64,000 nt of DNA, taken from assembly GCA_964545715.1 (NCBI GenBank), contig CAZJHX010000036.1:7416-71415 (forward strand). The letters are read 5' to 3'. Position numbers and translations under genes: made by a program. This stretch comes from CAZJHX01 sp964545715. Its GTDB lineage: Bacteria; Myxococcota_A; UBA9042; GCA-2863065. Every line of letters begins with the position of its first letter. The first letter of the stretch is position 1. The notes beneath the pieces are model-generated. The model saw only the letters and a program-made list of their open reading frames with translations, had not been told where the DNA came from and did no database searches. This document shows positions 26,241-33,520 of this stretch, one piece after another.

Positions 26241-28335
26241 GGTCGTCGTCCGGCCTTGTGTCGTGGAACTTGTTGTAGTCGATCTGCAGCCGCCCATCTT
26301 CCAGGTGCGAGATCACGTCTACGAAGTTGGCGTCGAAGGTGAAGTCCTCGGGATAGTAGATGTGGCGCGCATGCGTCTGCTGGGCATAGGTCGCGTCGTA
26401 ACCAGACATCGTGCACACCATCAAAGCCAGGGAGTCTGCGAGCGTGCTCTCGTCCTTCTGGTAGAACGGGCTGTCGGCGTCGATCTCATGCATGGCGGTC
26501 CAGCTCAGCACGAAGAGCGGCGTGCGGTCGCGCTTCAGGTTCAGGTCGACGATCTCGCGCATACGATGGCCCTCGGGGCTGACGGTATCGCGCAACATGC
26601 TGACCCGCATGATCGCCTCGACGACGTCGTTGCCGCGTGCGTTGCCCAGGCGAAACATCATCATGCGCTTGCCGTGATAGGTGGTGATGACGACCTTGCT
26701 GCTGAAGAGCACCGCCGAGGACGGTCGCGACGCCTTGGCAAACATGAGGCCGGTGGCTAGCGCAACGCCCAGAATGCCGACTGCGGCCTCCACGATCATG
26801 AGGCCGTGCGCGAAGTCGGTGGTCGGCGCCATTGCCCCGTAGCCGATGGTAGCCATGGTCTGGACGCTGAACGAGAAGGCGTCGATGAACGAGCCCTCGC
26901 GGATGGCTGAGACGCTGCCGGGCTCCAGCATGTAGAGCGCGGCGAACGCCACGTTGGTGAGGAAGTACAGGAACATCAGGCTGCTGATCAGCCGCGTCCA
27001 TGAGCCGTGCATGAAGTGGAAATACAGGTCGCGGCGCAGCTCGCTGGGCGTGCCCTTTCGGATGGCGGAGCTGACGTCGTGGCGCACCGGCTTTGGCGGC
27101 GCGTCGGGGTCGGGCTCGGCGTCGGGCTGGGGGATGGGCTCGCCGCCCGGATCGTGATGCGCGGCCTCGGGGTCCAACAGCGGCGCCATGCTGATGTCGA
27201 ACGCGACCTGCGCGACACAGGCGATGGCGATCATCGACGTGAACGCCCAGCTGGGCATGAACGCGCCTGCGGGGGCCAGCAGCAGGACGAACAGCCCCGA
27301 AGCAAAGCGCACGTTGACGCGCGCCTGGTCGCTGAGCTCGGCCTGCCGGCGCTCCGTCACGGCGTCGATCAGGGCGACGCTCAACAGCGCCAGGCCCAGA
27401 GTGCCGCACAGCAGCCAGCGGTATTTGGCGGGGGCGATGCCGCCCAGGTCGAAGAAGACGGCTTTTTTGATGGCGACGCCCACGGCGGTGACCGCGATGG
27501 TCAGCGGCAGGTGCGCGTAGACCCAGATGAACGTGGCGGCCCGCTTTCGCTTGATGCGCGATCCGGCCACGTCGTCAAAGTAGATCCACCAGATGCTGGT
27601 GACGATGAGCAGTGTGACGCCGGCCAACACCATCAGGTGCGCCTGGGGTTGCTCGGCTACGGCGGTCAGCACTTTCACGAACGACTCGCCCAGCACGATG
27701 ATGATCAGCAGGCCGTAGCGCTCGGACATATGCAGCACGTCGGGCGGGTGCTTGCCTTGAGCCTCCTGCGCGCCCCGACCGAGCGGCACCGAGATGTCGA
27801 TGCCCATGGCGACGGCCCACGCCAGGTAGACCCACGGCGCCGGCAGAAACGCGGAGATGAGCCAGACGGCGGCGCCGGCCGAGAAGCCGACCAGAAAGCG
27901 CCGGGTCATGTCCCGGATCTCGGGGATCTGCAGGTGCGCTCGGTAGTAGAGCAGGATGAGAATCACCCTGACGAAGGTGTAGCCCAGCGCGAAATTGGCT
28001 GTCTGCGGTTCGTCGGCAAAGACCCCGGGGATCGAGACCGCCACGACGCCGATACCGAACATCTGCAAGAACACCAGCGCCCGGTGGGCGACGTCGTCCA
28101 CGCGAAAGCGGTTGGAGTAGAACGTGAAGCCGGTCCAGGTGAACCAGATCGGCACAAAGAGCCCCGCAAAAGCGACAAAGCCGGTGACGGACGCGTGGGT
28201 GCTGAGCGCGTTGCCAAGCTGAATGATTGTCGCTACATAGATCAGGTCGTAGAACAGCTCAATCCAGCCGACCTTGCGCTCGTGCCCCGCCGCTGGGCTA
28301 TGAAGTGTCGCGGCATGGAAGACCCTGTTGAACAT
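26227..28335 (-). CDS. LtrA-like / inward-rectifier K+ channel (KirBac-type) fusion membrane protein
   Basis: I start at ATG 28335, giving 702 residues; an upstream in-frame extension adds about 44 residues without a better signal. Residues about 15-370 match the low-temperature-requirement A (LtrA) family: ERKVGWIELFYDLIYVATII near the start and about ten hydrophobic helices. A linker rich in Asp/Pro (about 375-415) follows. Residues about 420-690 match KirBac channels. They have a slide helix and first helix (RRDLYFHFMHGSWTRLISS), a pore loop with the selectivity filter TIGYG at about 496-500, a second helix, and a cytoplasmic beta-domain (SSKVVITTYHGKRMMMFRLG). The fusion is unbroken. It should be a K+ channel attached to a ten-helix membrane module. 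Confidence 0.85.
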   Translation of the reverse strand: MFNRVFHAATLHSPAAGHERKVGWIELFYDLIYVATIIQLGNALSTHASVTGFVAFAGLFVPIWFTWTGFTFYSNRFRVDDVAHRALVFLQMFGIGVVAVSIPGVFADEPQTANFALGYTFVRVILILLYYRAHLQIPEIRDMTRRFLVGFSAGAAVWLISAFLPAPWVYLAWAVAMGIDISVPLGRGAQEAQGKHPPDVLHMSERYGLLIIIVLGESFVKVLTAVAEQPQAHLMVLAGVTLLIVTSIWWIYFDDVAGSRIKRKRAATFIWVYAHLPLTIAVTAVGVAIKKAVFFDLGGIAPAKYRWLLCGTLGLALLSVALIDAVTERRQAELSDQARVNVRFASGLFVLLLAPAGAFMPSWAFTSMIAIACVAQVAFDISMAPLLDPEAAHHDPGGEPIPQPDAEPDPDAPPKPVRHDVSSAIRKGTPSELRRDLYFHFMHGSWTRLISSLMFLYFLTNVAFAALYMLEPGSVSAIREGSFIDAFSFSVQTMATIGYGAMAPTTDFAHGLMIVEAAVGILGVALATGLMFAKASRPSSAVLFSSKVVITTYHGKRMMMFRLGNARGNDVVEAIMRVSMLRDTVSPEGHRMREIVDLNLKRDRTPLFVLSWTAMHEIDADSPFYQKDESTLADSLALMVCTMSGYDATYAQQTHARHIYYPEDFTFDANFVDVISHLEDGRLQIDYNKFHDTRPDDDPIVS

Positions 28336-28361
28336 GCGCGTTAGTTGAACATGCGCGTTAG
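28328..28361. repeat. 17-bp perfect tandem duplication
   Basis: TTGAACATGCGCGTTAG occurs twice head-to-tail (28328-28344 and 28345-28361). The left copy contains the start codon of the channel gene on the minus strand. The second copy supplies another ATG, but that frame ends at once. The repeat lies in the 56-base gap between the divergent channel and lipoprotein genes and so must overlap promoter or leader sequence. Confidence 0.9.
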
Positions 28362-28391
28362 AAGATGTCGCTGGAACCGGGAGGTCAAGAG

Positions 28392-30038
28392 ATGAGATCG
28401 GTGTTGAGGTGTGGTTTTTTGGCGGCTCTGCTTGTTTTTGGGGCCTGTAAGAAGAAAGAGGCCGCACCTGGCGGCACGGTCACGGCGCCCGAGCCGGTGC
28501 CGCCCGCGCGCGTGATGAAGTCCATCGACCTGCCCAAGGATCTGGTGGTCTGGGGCGGCGTCGCCGATCCCGACGAGTTCTTGAACAAGGCGGCCACCTT
28601 CGCGAGCGAGGTGGACTCCCGGGCGTCAGGGCTGCAGCTGATGGCCAAGGCCGGGTTGAGCACCATGCCGCAGACCAAGGCGTTCTTTACGAGCATCGAC
28701 TGGTCCAAGCCGGTTCGCGTAGCGCTCTTCGAGAAGGAGGGCGCGCTCGGTCCCGCGGCGGTGCTGGTGGGCACGGCAAAAGGCGATGCCCCCAAGGCCG
28801 ACAACATCAAGCTGCTGGGCGGCTTTCTGGCGATGGAGCTGGAGAGCGGGCTGCTGGAGAAGCACGAGGGCTTCCTCAAGCGGATGGGGTCTCTGCAGCA
28901 GGGCCGTCAGCTGGTCTTCGAATTCAACATCGAGGGCGCCGTCGAGAAAAACAAGGCCGACATCGCTGCCGGCATCGAGATGATGTTGAAGGGGGCCGGC
29001 GCGGCGCCCGTGCCCGGGACCGACCGGTTGATGAAGGCCATGGCGAAGGCGCTGAACATCCTGGTCCACGACTCGGGGCGCTTCCGGATGGCGTTGGACG
29101 TGCGCGACGACGGGCTGCGCCTGACCATGATGCATCAGGCCAAAGAGGGCACGGCGCTCTCGCGCTTTCTTCAGATGTCCGATCCGTACCCCAAAGAGAT
29201 GCTGGCGGAGATCCCGAAGTCGGCCGTGGTCGCCGGCGCGGGGCAGTTCTGGTCCAAGGAGATCCTGCCGCTGATGGAGGCGTTCACCATGGCCTACCTG
29301 CCCGATGACGCCAAGCCCGACGCGATCGCAGCGGCCCGCAGCGCCACCACCGACCTGTACGCCGGTCTGCCGCGCGGGGCCTTCTCCGTGCACGCGTCGA
29401 CGGCCGGCCCGGGCCTGACGACCGCCGCGATCTACGAGGTTGAGGACGCTGACAAGGCCCGCGCCGGATACCGGGCGTGGGGCAAGCTGGCGCAGGCCAG
29501 TCCGCTGATGCAGGAGGCGGTGAACTACAAGGTCGAGTACGAGGCCTACAAGGTCAACGGCGTGTCGGTGGACACCATGCAGACCAAGATCCCCGTCGAC
29601 GAGACGCTGATGGAGGCGGCGCCCTTCATGAAGCCGTTCATGGACGTGATGCAGGAGATGGGCACCACGCACTTCGCCATCAACAAGCGCCGCGCGTTTG
29701 TGGTGATGGGCAGCGACGCCAAGCCGGAGATCACCGCCGCGCTCGAGGGCAAGATGAAGGGTGGCGCCGACGCCCTGCCGGGGGTGAAGAGGGCGGTCAA
29801 AAACGCGCTGCCGGGCGCCAGCTGGCTCATGTGGATGAGCCCGATCGACTTCGCGCGCAACGCGCACCTGGGCGGCGCCAACCCGGCCAAAGACGTGCTG
29901 AAGGACGTGGAGTCCGGGCTGGGCTTCTCGATGAGCGGCGGGTCGCGCGGCGGTCGCATGGAGCTGCGCTGGGACATCCCGATCGAGACCGCCAAAGCCA
30001 TGGGCGGCCTGGCGCAGGTCATTCAAGAGCAGCTGTAG
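28392..30038 (+). CDS. Lipoprotein of unknown function (DUF3352-like)
   Basis: GGGAGG about seven bases upstream supports ATG 28392; the 548-residue product starts with a lipoprotein signal (CGFLAALLVFGACKKK). The mature part alternates amphipathic helices and strands with no catalytic motif that I recognise. It resembles the N-terminal part of the lipoprotein at 47740 in overall style: a 'GACKKK/GGCKKD' lipobox with basic +2 to +4 residues, then an alpha/beta domain with 'VVIGNPDG/AFVVMGSDAK' type turns. That places it near DUF3352-like lipoproteins. It ends three bases before the convergent PP2C-like gene. Confidence 0.7.
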   Translation: MRSVLRCGFLAALLVFGACKKKEAAPGGTVTAPEPVPPARVMKSIDLPKDLVVWGGVADPDEFLNKAATFASEVDSRASGLQLMAKAGLSTMPQTKAFFTSIDWSKPVRVALFEKEGALGPAAVLVGTAKGDAPKADNIKLLGGFLAMELESGLLEKHEGFLKRMGSLQQGRQLVFEFNIEGAVEKNKADIAAGIEMMLKGAGAAPVPGTDRLMKAMAKALNILVHDSGRFRMALDVRDDGLRLTMMHQAKEGTALSRFLQMSDPYPKEMLAEIPKSAVVAGAGQFWSKEILPLMEAFTMAYLPDDAKPDAIAAARSATTDLYAGLPRGAFSVHASTAGPGLTTAAIYEVEDADKARAGYRAWGKLAQASPLMQEAVNYKVEYEAYKVNGVSVDTMQTKIPVDETLMEAAPFMKPFMDVMQEMGTTHFAINKRRAFVVMGSDAKPEITAALEGKMKGGADALPGVKRAVKNALPGASWLMWMSPIDFARNAHLGGANPAKDVLKDVESGLGFSMSGGSRGGRMELRWDIPIETAKAMGGLAQVIQEQL

Positions 30039-30041
30039 GCT

Positions 30042-31403
30042 CTAAAGCGGCGGGATATCCCACAGCGAGAACTGCCCGACCGGCCGCAGATATCCGCGAA
30101 TCGGCGCGACCCAACCCTCCTGCGCGCCGGTGTTCACCTTGACCCAGAAGTCGCCGCGCTTGCGGCCGATCACGCGGACGATGTCACCGGGTGGGATCCG
30201 CTGCAGGCGGCGGTGGTGTGACCCGGGTCCGCCGCGCAGGTTGACCCACACGCGAGCGCGATATGAAAACGATCGGGTCAGTGAGAGAGTGTGACGTGGC
30301 AGAGCTGCGGCGAGGGCGGCGACCCGTCGAGGATGCCTCACCGGCGCGACTGACGCGACCGGCAGATCGCGCCCCCGCCGCAGCTCTGAACTTGATGAAC
30401 GGACGACTCGTGGCGCGGGCAGCGGTGCCTCGACGCGCGGTTCGGCAGGCGCCTGTCGTGTCTGGACCACCGGCTCGGCCCGCTGCGCGTGGGCGTCCAC
30501 CGGGCGCTCGTAGCTGGTGAAAAACGCGGCGGTCGCGGCCGCCAGAAACGCCAGCGCGGCGCGGGGCAGCAGGTACCTCGCCGACTCGACAGCGCGCTGT
30601 GTGCGCGACTTCTTGAACGGCTGCAGCGCGGAGAGCCGCACGCGATTGATGGCGCGCGGCTCGGACCAGGCGCCCTCTTCGATCAGCAGCGTCGGCTCGT
30701 ACGCGTTGGCGTTGTCCAGCTCGACCTGCTCACAAAAGCGCCAGTGGCCGTCGTCGCCCAGCACAGCCGCACGCATCTCCTCGTACGATCCGGCCAGCCA
30801 CGGGATCGCCGTGAACGCAGCGCTCTGGCGCGTAAACTCTGAGATGCGGTCGCGCAGCAGGCTGACCCAATCGTCCCAGTTGTCGGCCTGGCGGAAGGCG
30901 GCGACCAGCGCGCGCTCCAGCAGCCACGGAGCGGCCCAGCACTCCCAGGCGCCACGCGTCAGCGCTACGAAGAGGCCCGGCTCGGGCGGCCGAATCCGCA
31001 TGCGGCGAAGCTCGTCGTCGTTTTGTGTGGGGTGGTCCTCTTCGTCGCGCCAGCCGGTGTACGGCACGTCCTCGAACGTCAGCAGTCGCAGGGAGCGCCG
31101 GTCCAGAAAGTAGACCCGCGCCTCGCCGTGCCAGTGGACCGTCATCTCCCCGTCGTCCGCCAGCATGCCGGCAAACGACTCCAGGGCGACGTGCTCAGCC
31201 AGTGGCATCGGCTGCGCCAGGTTGGAGATCTGGCCGAGAAAGCGTCCCGCGGATCCGACAGCGACCGCGGCCAGCGTGCGGCCGTCGTTGAGCGCCATCC
31301 AGGCGGGCTCGGGCACCTCGGGCCACGAGCCGCGCTCGATATGGCCGATGATGAAGCTGTTCCGAGTACCCGTCACGGGCTGGAAATCGACCCTTGGGGG
31401 CAT
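30042..31403 (-). CDS. Degenerate PP2C-like domain, membrane helix and SH3-like domain
   Basis: The start is ATG 31403 (453 residues); a GTG at 31415 is an alternative. Residues about 1-215 have the layout of the bacterial PPM/PP2C phosphatase fold: FIIGHIERGS, then MALNDGRTLAAVAVGSAG where active enzymes have DGxGG, then 'DDELRRMRIRPPEPGLFVALTRGAWE' where active enzymes have a metal-binding DG. The usual Asp pairs are missing, so catalysis is doubtful. A single hydrophobic segment (YLLPRAALAFLAAATAAFF) near residue 285 suggests a membrane anchor. The C-terminus (RARVWVNLRGGPGSHHRRLQ, then GDFWVKVN and GWV) is an SH3b-type domain that would lie outside the cytoplasm. Confidence 0.6.
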   Translation of the reverse strand: MPPRVDFQPVTGTRNSFIIGHIERGSWPEVPEPAWMALNDGRTLAAVAVGSAGRFLGQISNLAQPMPLAEHVALESFAGMLADDGEMTVHWHGEARVYFLDRRSLRLLTFEDVPYTGWRDEEDHPTQNDDELRRMRIRPPEPGLFVALTRGAWECWAAPWLLERALVAAFRQADNWDDWVSLLRDRISEFTRQSAAFTAIPWLAGSYEEMRAAVLGDDGHWRFCEQVELDNANAYEPTLLIEEGAWSEPRAINRVRLSALQPFKKSRTQRAVESARYLLPRAALAFLAAATAAFFTSYERPVDAHAQRAEPVVQTRQAPAEPRVEAPLPAPRVVRSSSSELRRGRDLPVASVAPVRHPRRVAALAAALPRHTLSLTRSFSYRARVWVNLRGGPGSHHRRLQRIPPGDIVRVIGRKRGDFWVKVNTGAQEGWVAPIRGYLRPVGQFSLWDIPPL

Positions 31404-31496
31404 TGTCTGAAGCACCAAAAACTGGTGAAAAACGCCACACTGGCCAATGTTTAGAGGGTTCGCGCACTTGGGCCGAATTATCCACAGGAAGAAGTT

Positions 31497-32297
31497 TTGA
31501 TCGGCATCATCATCGCAGCGCTGACGGTCGCTTCAGCCGACCCGTGTGTGGGCCGGGGTTATGACTGTGTGGACCACCCACCATCCTGGTACGACGAGCA
31601 GGTGAAGCCCGCGCAGGGCGCCCCCGCGGATGGCGCCGATACCGGCTGTCTGGAGCGTTTGGAGGCGGCCCACATCAAGTACACGCTGCTCACCGGCGTC
31701 GCGGGGGTCTCGACGCCCATCGAGGTGACCGACACCAGCCTCGGCCTGGTGAAATATCAGCCCAGCGGCGACTCCCGAACCCGGCTGATCCTGGACTGCC
31801 ATACGGTCGAGGTCCTGGCGGCATCCGGTCGTGCTCTGCGAAAGGCCGGTGTGGCCACGATCCACTGGTCGTCCTCGTGGCGGTACACCTATCTCAAGGG
31901 CACCAAGACCCTGAGTCGTCACGCCGTCGGCGAAGCGCTGGACATCGTGGCCATCGAGGGCGACCACGGCTATGCGACCGTCAAAGGCCACTACGAGCGG
32001 GGCGTCGATGGCTGCGGCCAACACAACAAGACCAAGCCCGGCGCCGCGTTGCACCGCCTGGTCTGCGCCCTGCGCGACAAGGACGCATTCAAGACCGTCT
32101 TCACGCCGGACACAGACGCGCTGCACGCAGACCATCTCCACCTCCAGGGACCCAACCCCGAGATCCGTCATGCGCTGCGCCGCCCCCCGCAGCGTTGGTG
32201 GCGCCGTCATGCGATCCTGCTGATGGTCGCCGGTCTGCTGGGCCTGGCGATCGTGGGCTACGCTGTGTGGCGGCGCTCGCGCACTCGCGCCATGTAA
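31497..32297 (+). CDS. Extensin-like C-terminal domain protein (D-Ala-D-Ala peptidase-like fold), membrane anchored
   Basis: TTG 31497 follows CACAGGAAGAAG and starts a short signal peptide (IGIIIAALTVASA), giving 266 residues. The domain includes 'TSLGLVKYQPSG', 'SRHAVGEALDIVAI' and 'ADHLHLQGP'. These are the conserved pieces of the extensin-like C-terminal domain (PF06904), which has the zinc-binding His-Asp-His pattern of M15/VanY-like peptidases. A hydrophobic helix near the C-terminus (about 235-255, ILLMVAGLLGLAIVGYAVW) followed by Arg residues anchors the protein in a membrane. A role in peptidoglycan processing is likely but not certain. Confidence 0.75.
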   Translation: MIGIIIAALTVASADPCVGRGYDCVDHPPSWYDEQVKPAQGAPADGADTGCLERLEAAHIKYTLLTGVAGVSTPIEVTDTSLGLVKYQPSGDSRTRLILDCHTVEVLAASGRALRKAGVATIHWSSSWRYTYLKGTKTLSRHAVGEALDIVAIEGDHGYATVKGHYERGVDGCGQHNKTKPGAALHRLVCALRDKDAFKTVFTPDTDALHADHLHLQGPNPEIRHALRRPPQRWWRRHAILLMVAGLLGLAIVGYAVWRRSRTRAM

Positions 32298-32491
32298 AGT
32301 TATCCAGTGACGTGGCCTCCGAGTCGTATCACCCCAGTACGACGGTGCGTCGCATCTTGTTACGGTCAATCCTGCCGATTTCCGTAAGTCTTTGAAATTA
32401 TTGAAACGGCTTTACTGGCACAGGCGTTGCTCAGGCACCGGACCGTCCAACGACGCAACTCGAGACGGCGCAGACGCCGGGAGACCCGATC
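32298..32491 (+). other. Intergenic region upstream of the 32492 gene
   Basis: This 194-base gap contains the sigma-54 promoter candidate at 32416 and GGGAG about eight bases before ATG 32492. The rest shows no hairpin, open frame or repeat that I can support. Confidence 0.5.
32416..32431 (+). promoter_or_regulatory. Strong sigma-54 (-24/-12) promoter
   Basis: TGGCACAGGCGTTGCT matches the sigma-54 consensus TGGCAC-N5-TTGCA/T almost perfectly, with exactly ten bases between the GG and GC pairs. Transcription would start near 32443, leaving a leader of about 50 bases before ATG 32492. Dependence on an enhancer-binding activator is implied; the upstream activator site is not visible. Confidence 0.78.
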
Positions 32492-33520
32492 ATGAAACGC
32501 ACATTTGTTTTTGCTCTGACGATGTTCTTGGCGCTGACGGTGACGTCGGTGGCCTTTGCCCAGACCGACAAGGAGCTGGTGCCCGACAAGGTGGACACCA
32601 AGGCATCCGGCAAGACGGGCTGGTATCCCAAGCTGACGCTGGGCGCTTCCCTCACGTTCGCGCACAGCGACAACGTCGTCGGCTCCCAGAACGGCCAGAC
32701 CTGGAACATCGGTCCGGTCATCGACTTCAACATCGACTGGTACTCCGGTCCGCACGAGTGGCGCAACAGCGTTCGCGTGCACGAGGTGTTCACGCGCACG
32801 CCCGTCATCGACGAGTTCGTCAAGACCACGGACAGCTTCAGCATCGAGAGCGTCTACCTGTTCCACGTGCCCGGCGTCCCCTGGCTGGGTCCCTTTGCGC
32901 GGATGACGATGGATACCTCCCTGTTCCCGGGAACCTCGGTTCAGCCGGCCCCCACGACGTTCCGTGTCAAAGAGCTCGACGGCAGCACGGCTGACACCAA
33001 CTCAGACCGCCTCGACCTGACGGATCCCTTTGCGCCGACCAAGCTCAGCCAGTCCGTCGGCGTCTTCGCGTCACCCATCGACACGCCGGAGGTCAAGATC
33101 GAGTTCCGTGCCGGCGTCGGCGCCCGCGAGGTCTTTGTGCAGGACGGCCTCGCGCTGACCGATGACGGTGACACGGCCGACGTGCTCGAGGTCACCCGCC
33201 TGCAGGACTTTGTCCAGCTCGGCGGCGAGGTCTTCATGGGCATGGGCGGTACGGTCACGACGGACACCCTGGGCAAGGATCGCCCGTTCATCTATGCCGC
33301 CAGCATCGAGGCGCTGTTCCCGTTCTACTCGGAGCCGGACAACGGTAAGTCGGGCCTGGACCTGACCACGCTGGACGTCCAGGGCCGCATCGGCGTCAAG
33401 CTGTTCTCCTGGATGTCGCTGGACTACAACCTGCGCGTCGTCCGCGAGCCGCTGCTCATCGACGAGCTGCAGATTCAGAACAACCTGCTGCTGAACTTCG
33501 CCTACACGCTCATCGAGTAG
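32492..33520 (+). CDS. Outer-membrane beta-barrel-like exported protein
   Basis: This 342-residue protein starts at ATG 32492 with a typical signal peptide (MKRTFVFALTMFLALTVTSVAFAQ). The mature part has many alternating strands (for example GWYPKLTLGASLTF, NIGPVIDFNIDWY, VKIEFRAGVGARE) and ends 'LQIQNNLLLNFAYTLIE' with aromatic residues near the end, as in outer-membrane barrels. It looks like a DUF3078-type protein, a small barrel of unknown role. It is expressed from the sigma-54 promoter at 32416. It overlaps the convergent giant gene by 11 bases. Confidence 0.65.
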   Translation: MKRTFVFALTMFLALTVTSVAFAQTDKELVPDKVDTKASGKTGWYPKLTLGASLTFAHSDNVVGSQNGQTWNIGPVIDFNIDWYSGPHEWRNSVRVHEVFTRTPVIDEFVKTTDSFSIESVYLFHVPGVPWLGPFARMTMDTSLFPGTSVQPAPTTFRVKELDGSTADTNSDRLDLTDPFAPTKLSQSVGVFASPIDTPEVKIEFRAGVGAREVFVQDGLALTDDGDTADVLEVTRLQDFVQLGGEVFMGMGGTVTTDTLGKDRPFIYAASIEALFPFYSEPDNGKSGLDLTTLDVQGRIGVKLFSWMSLDYNLRVVREPLLIDELQIQNNLLLNFAYTLIE

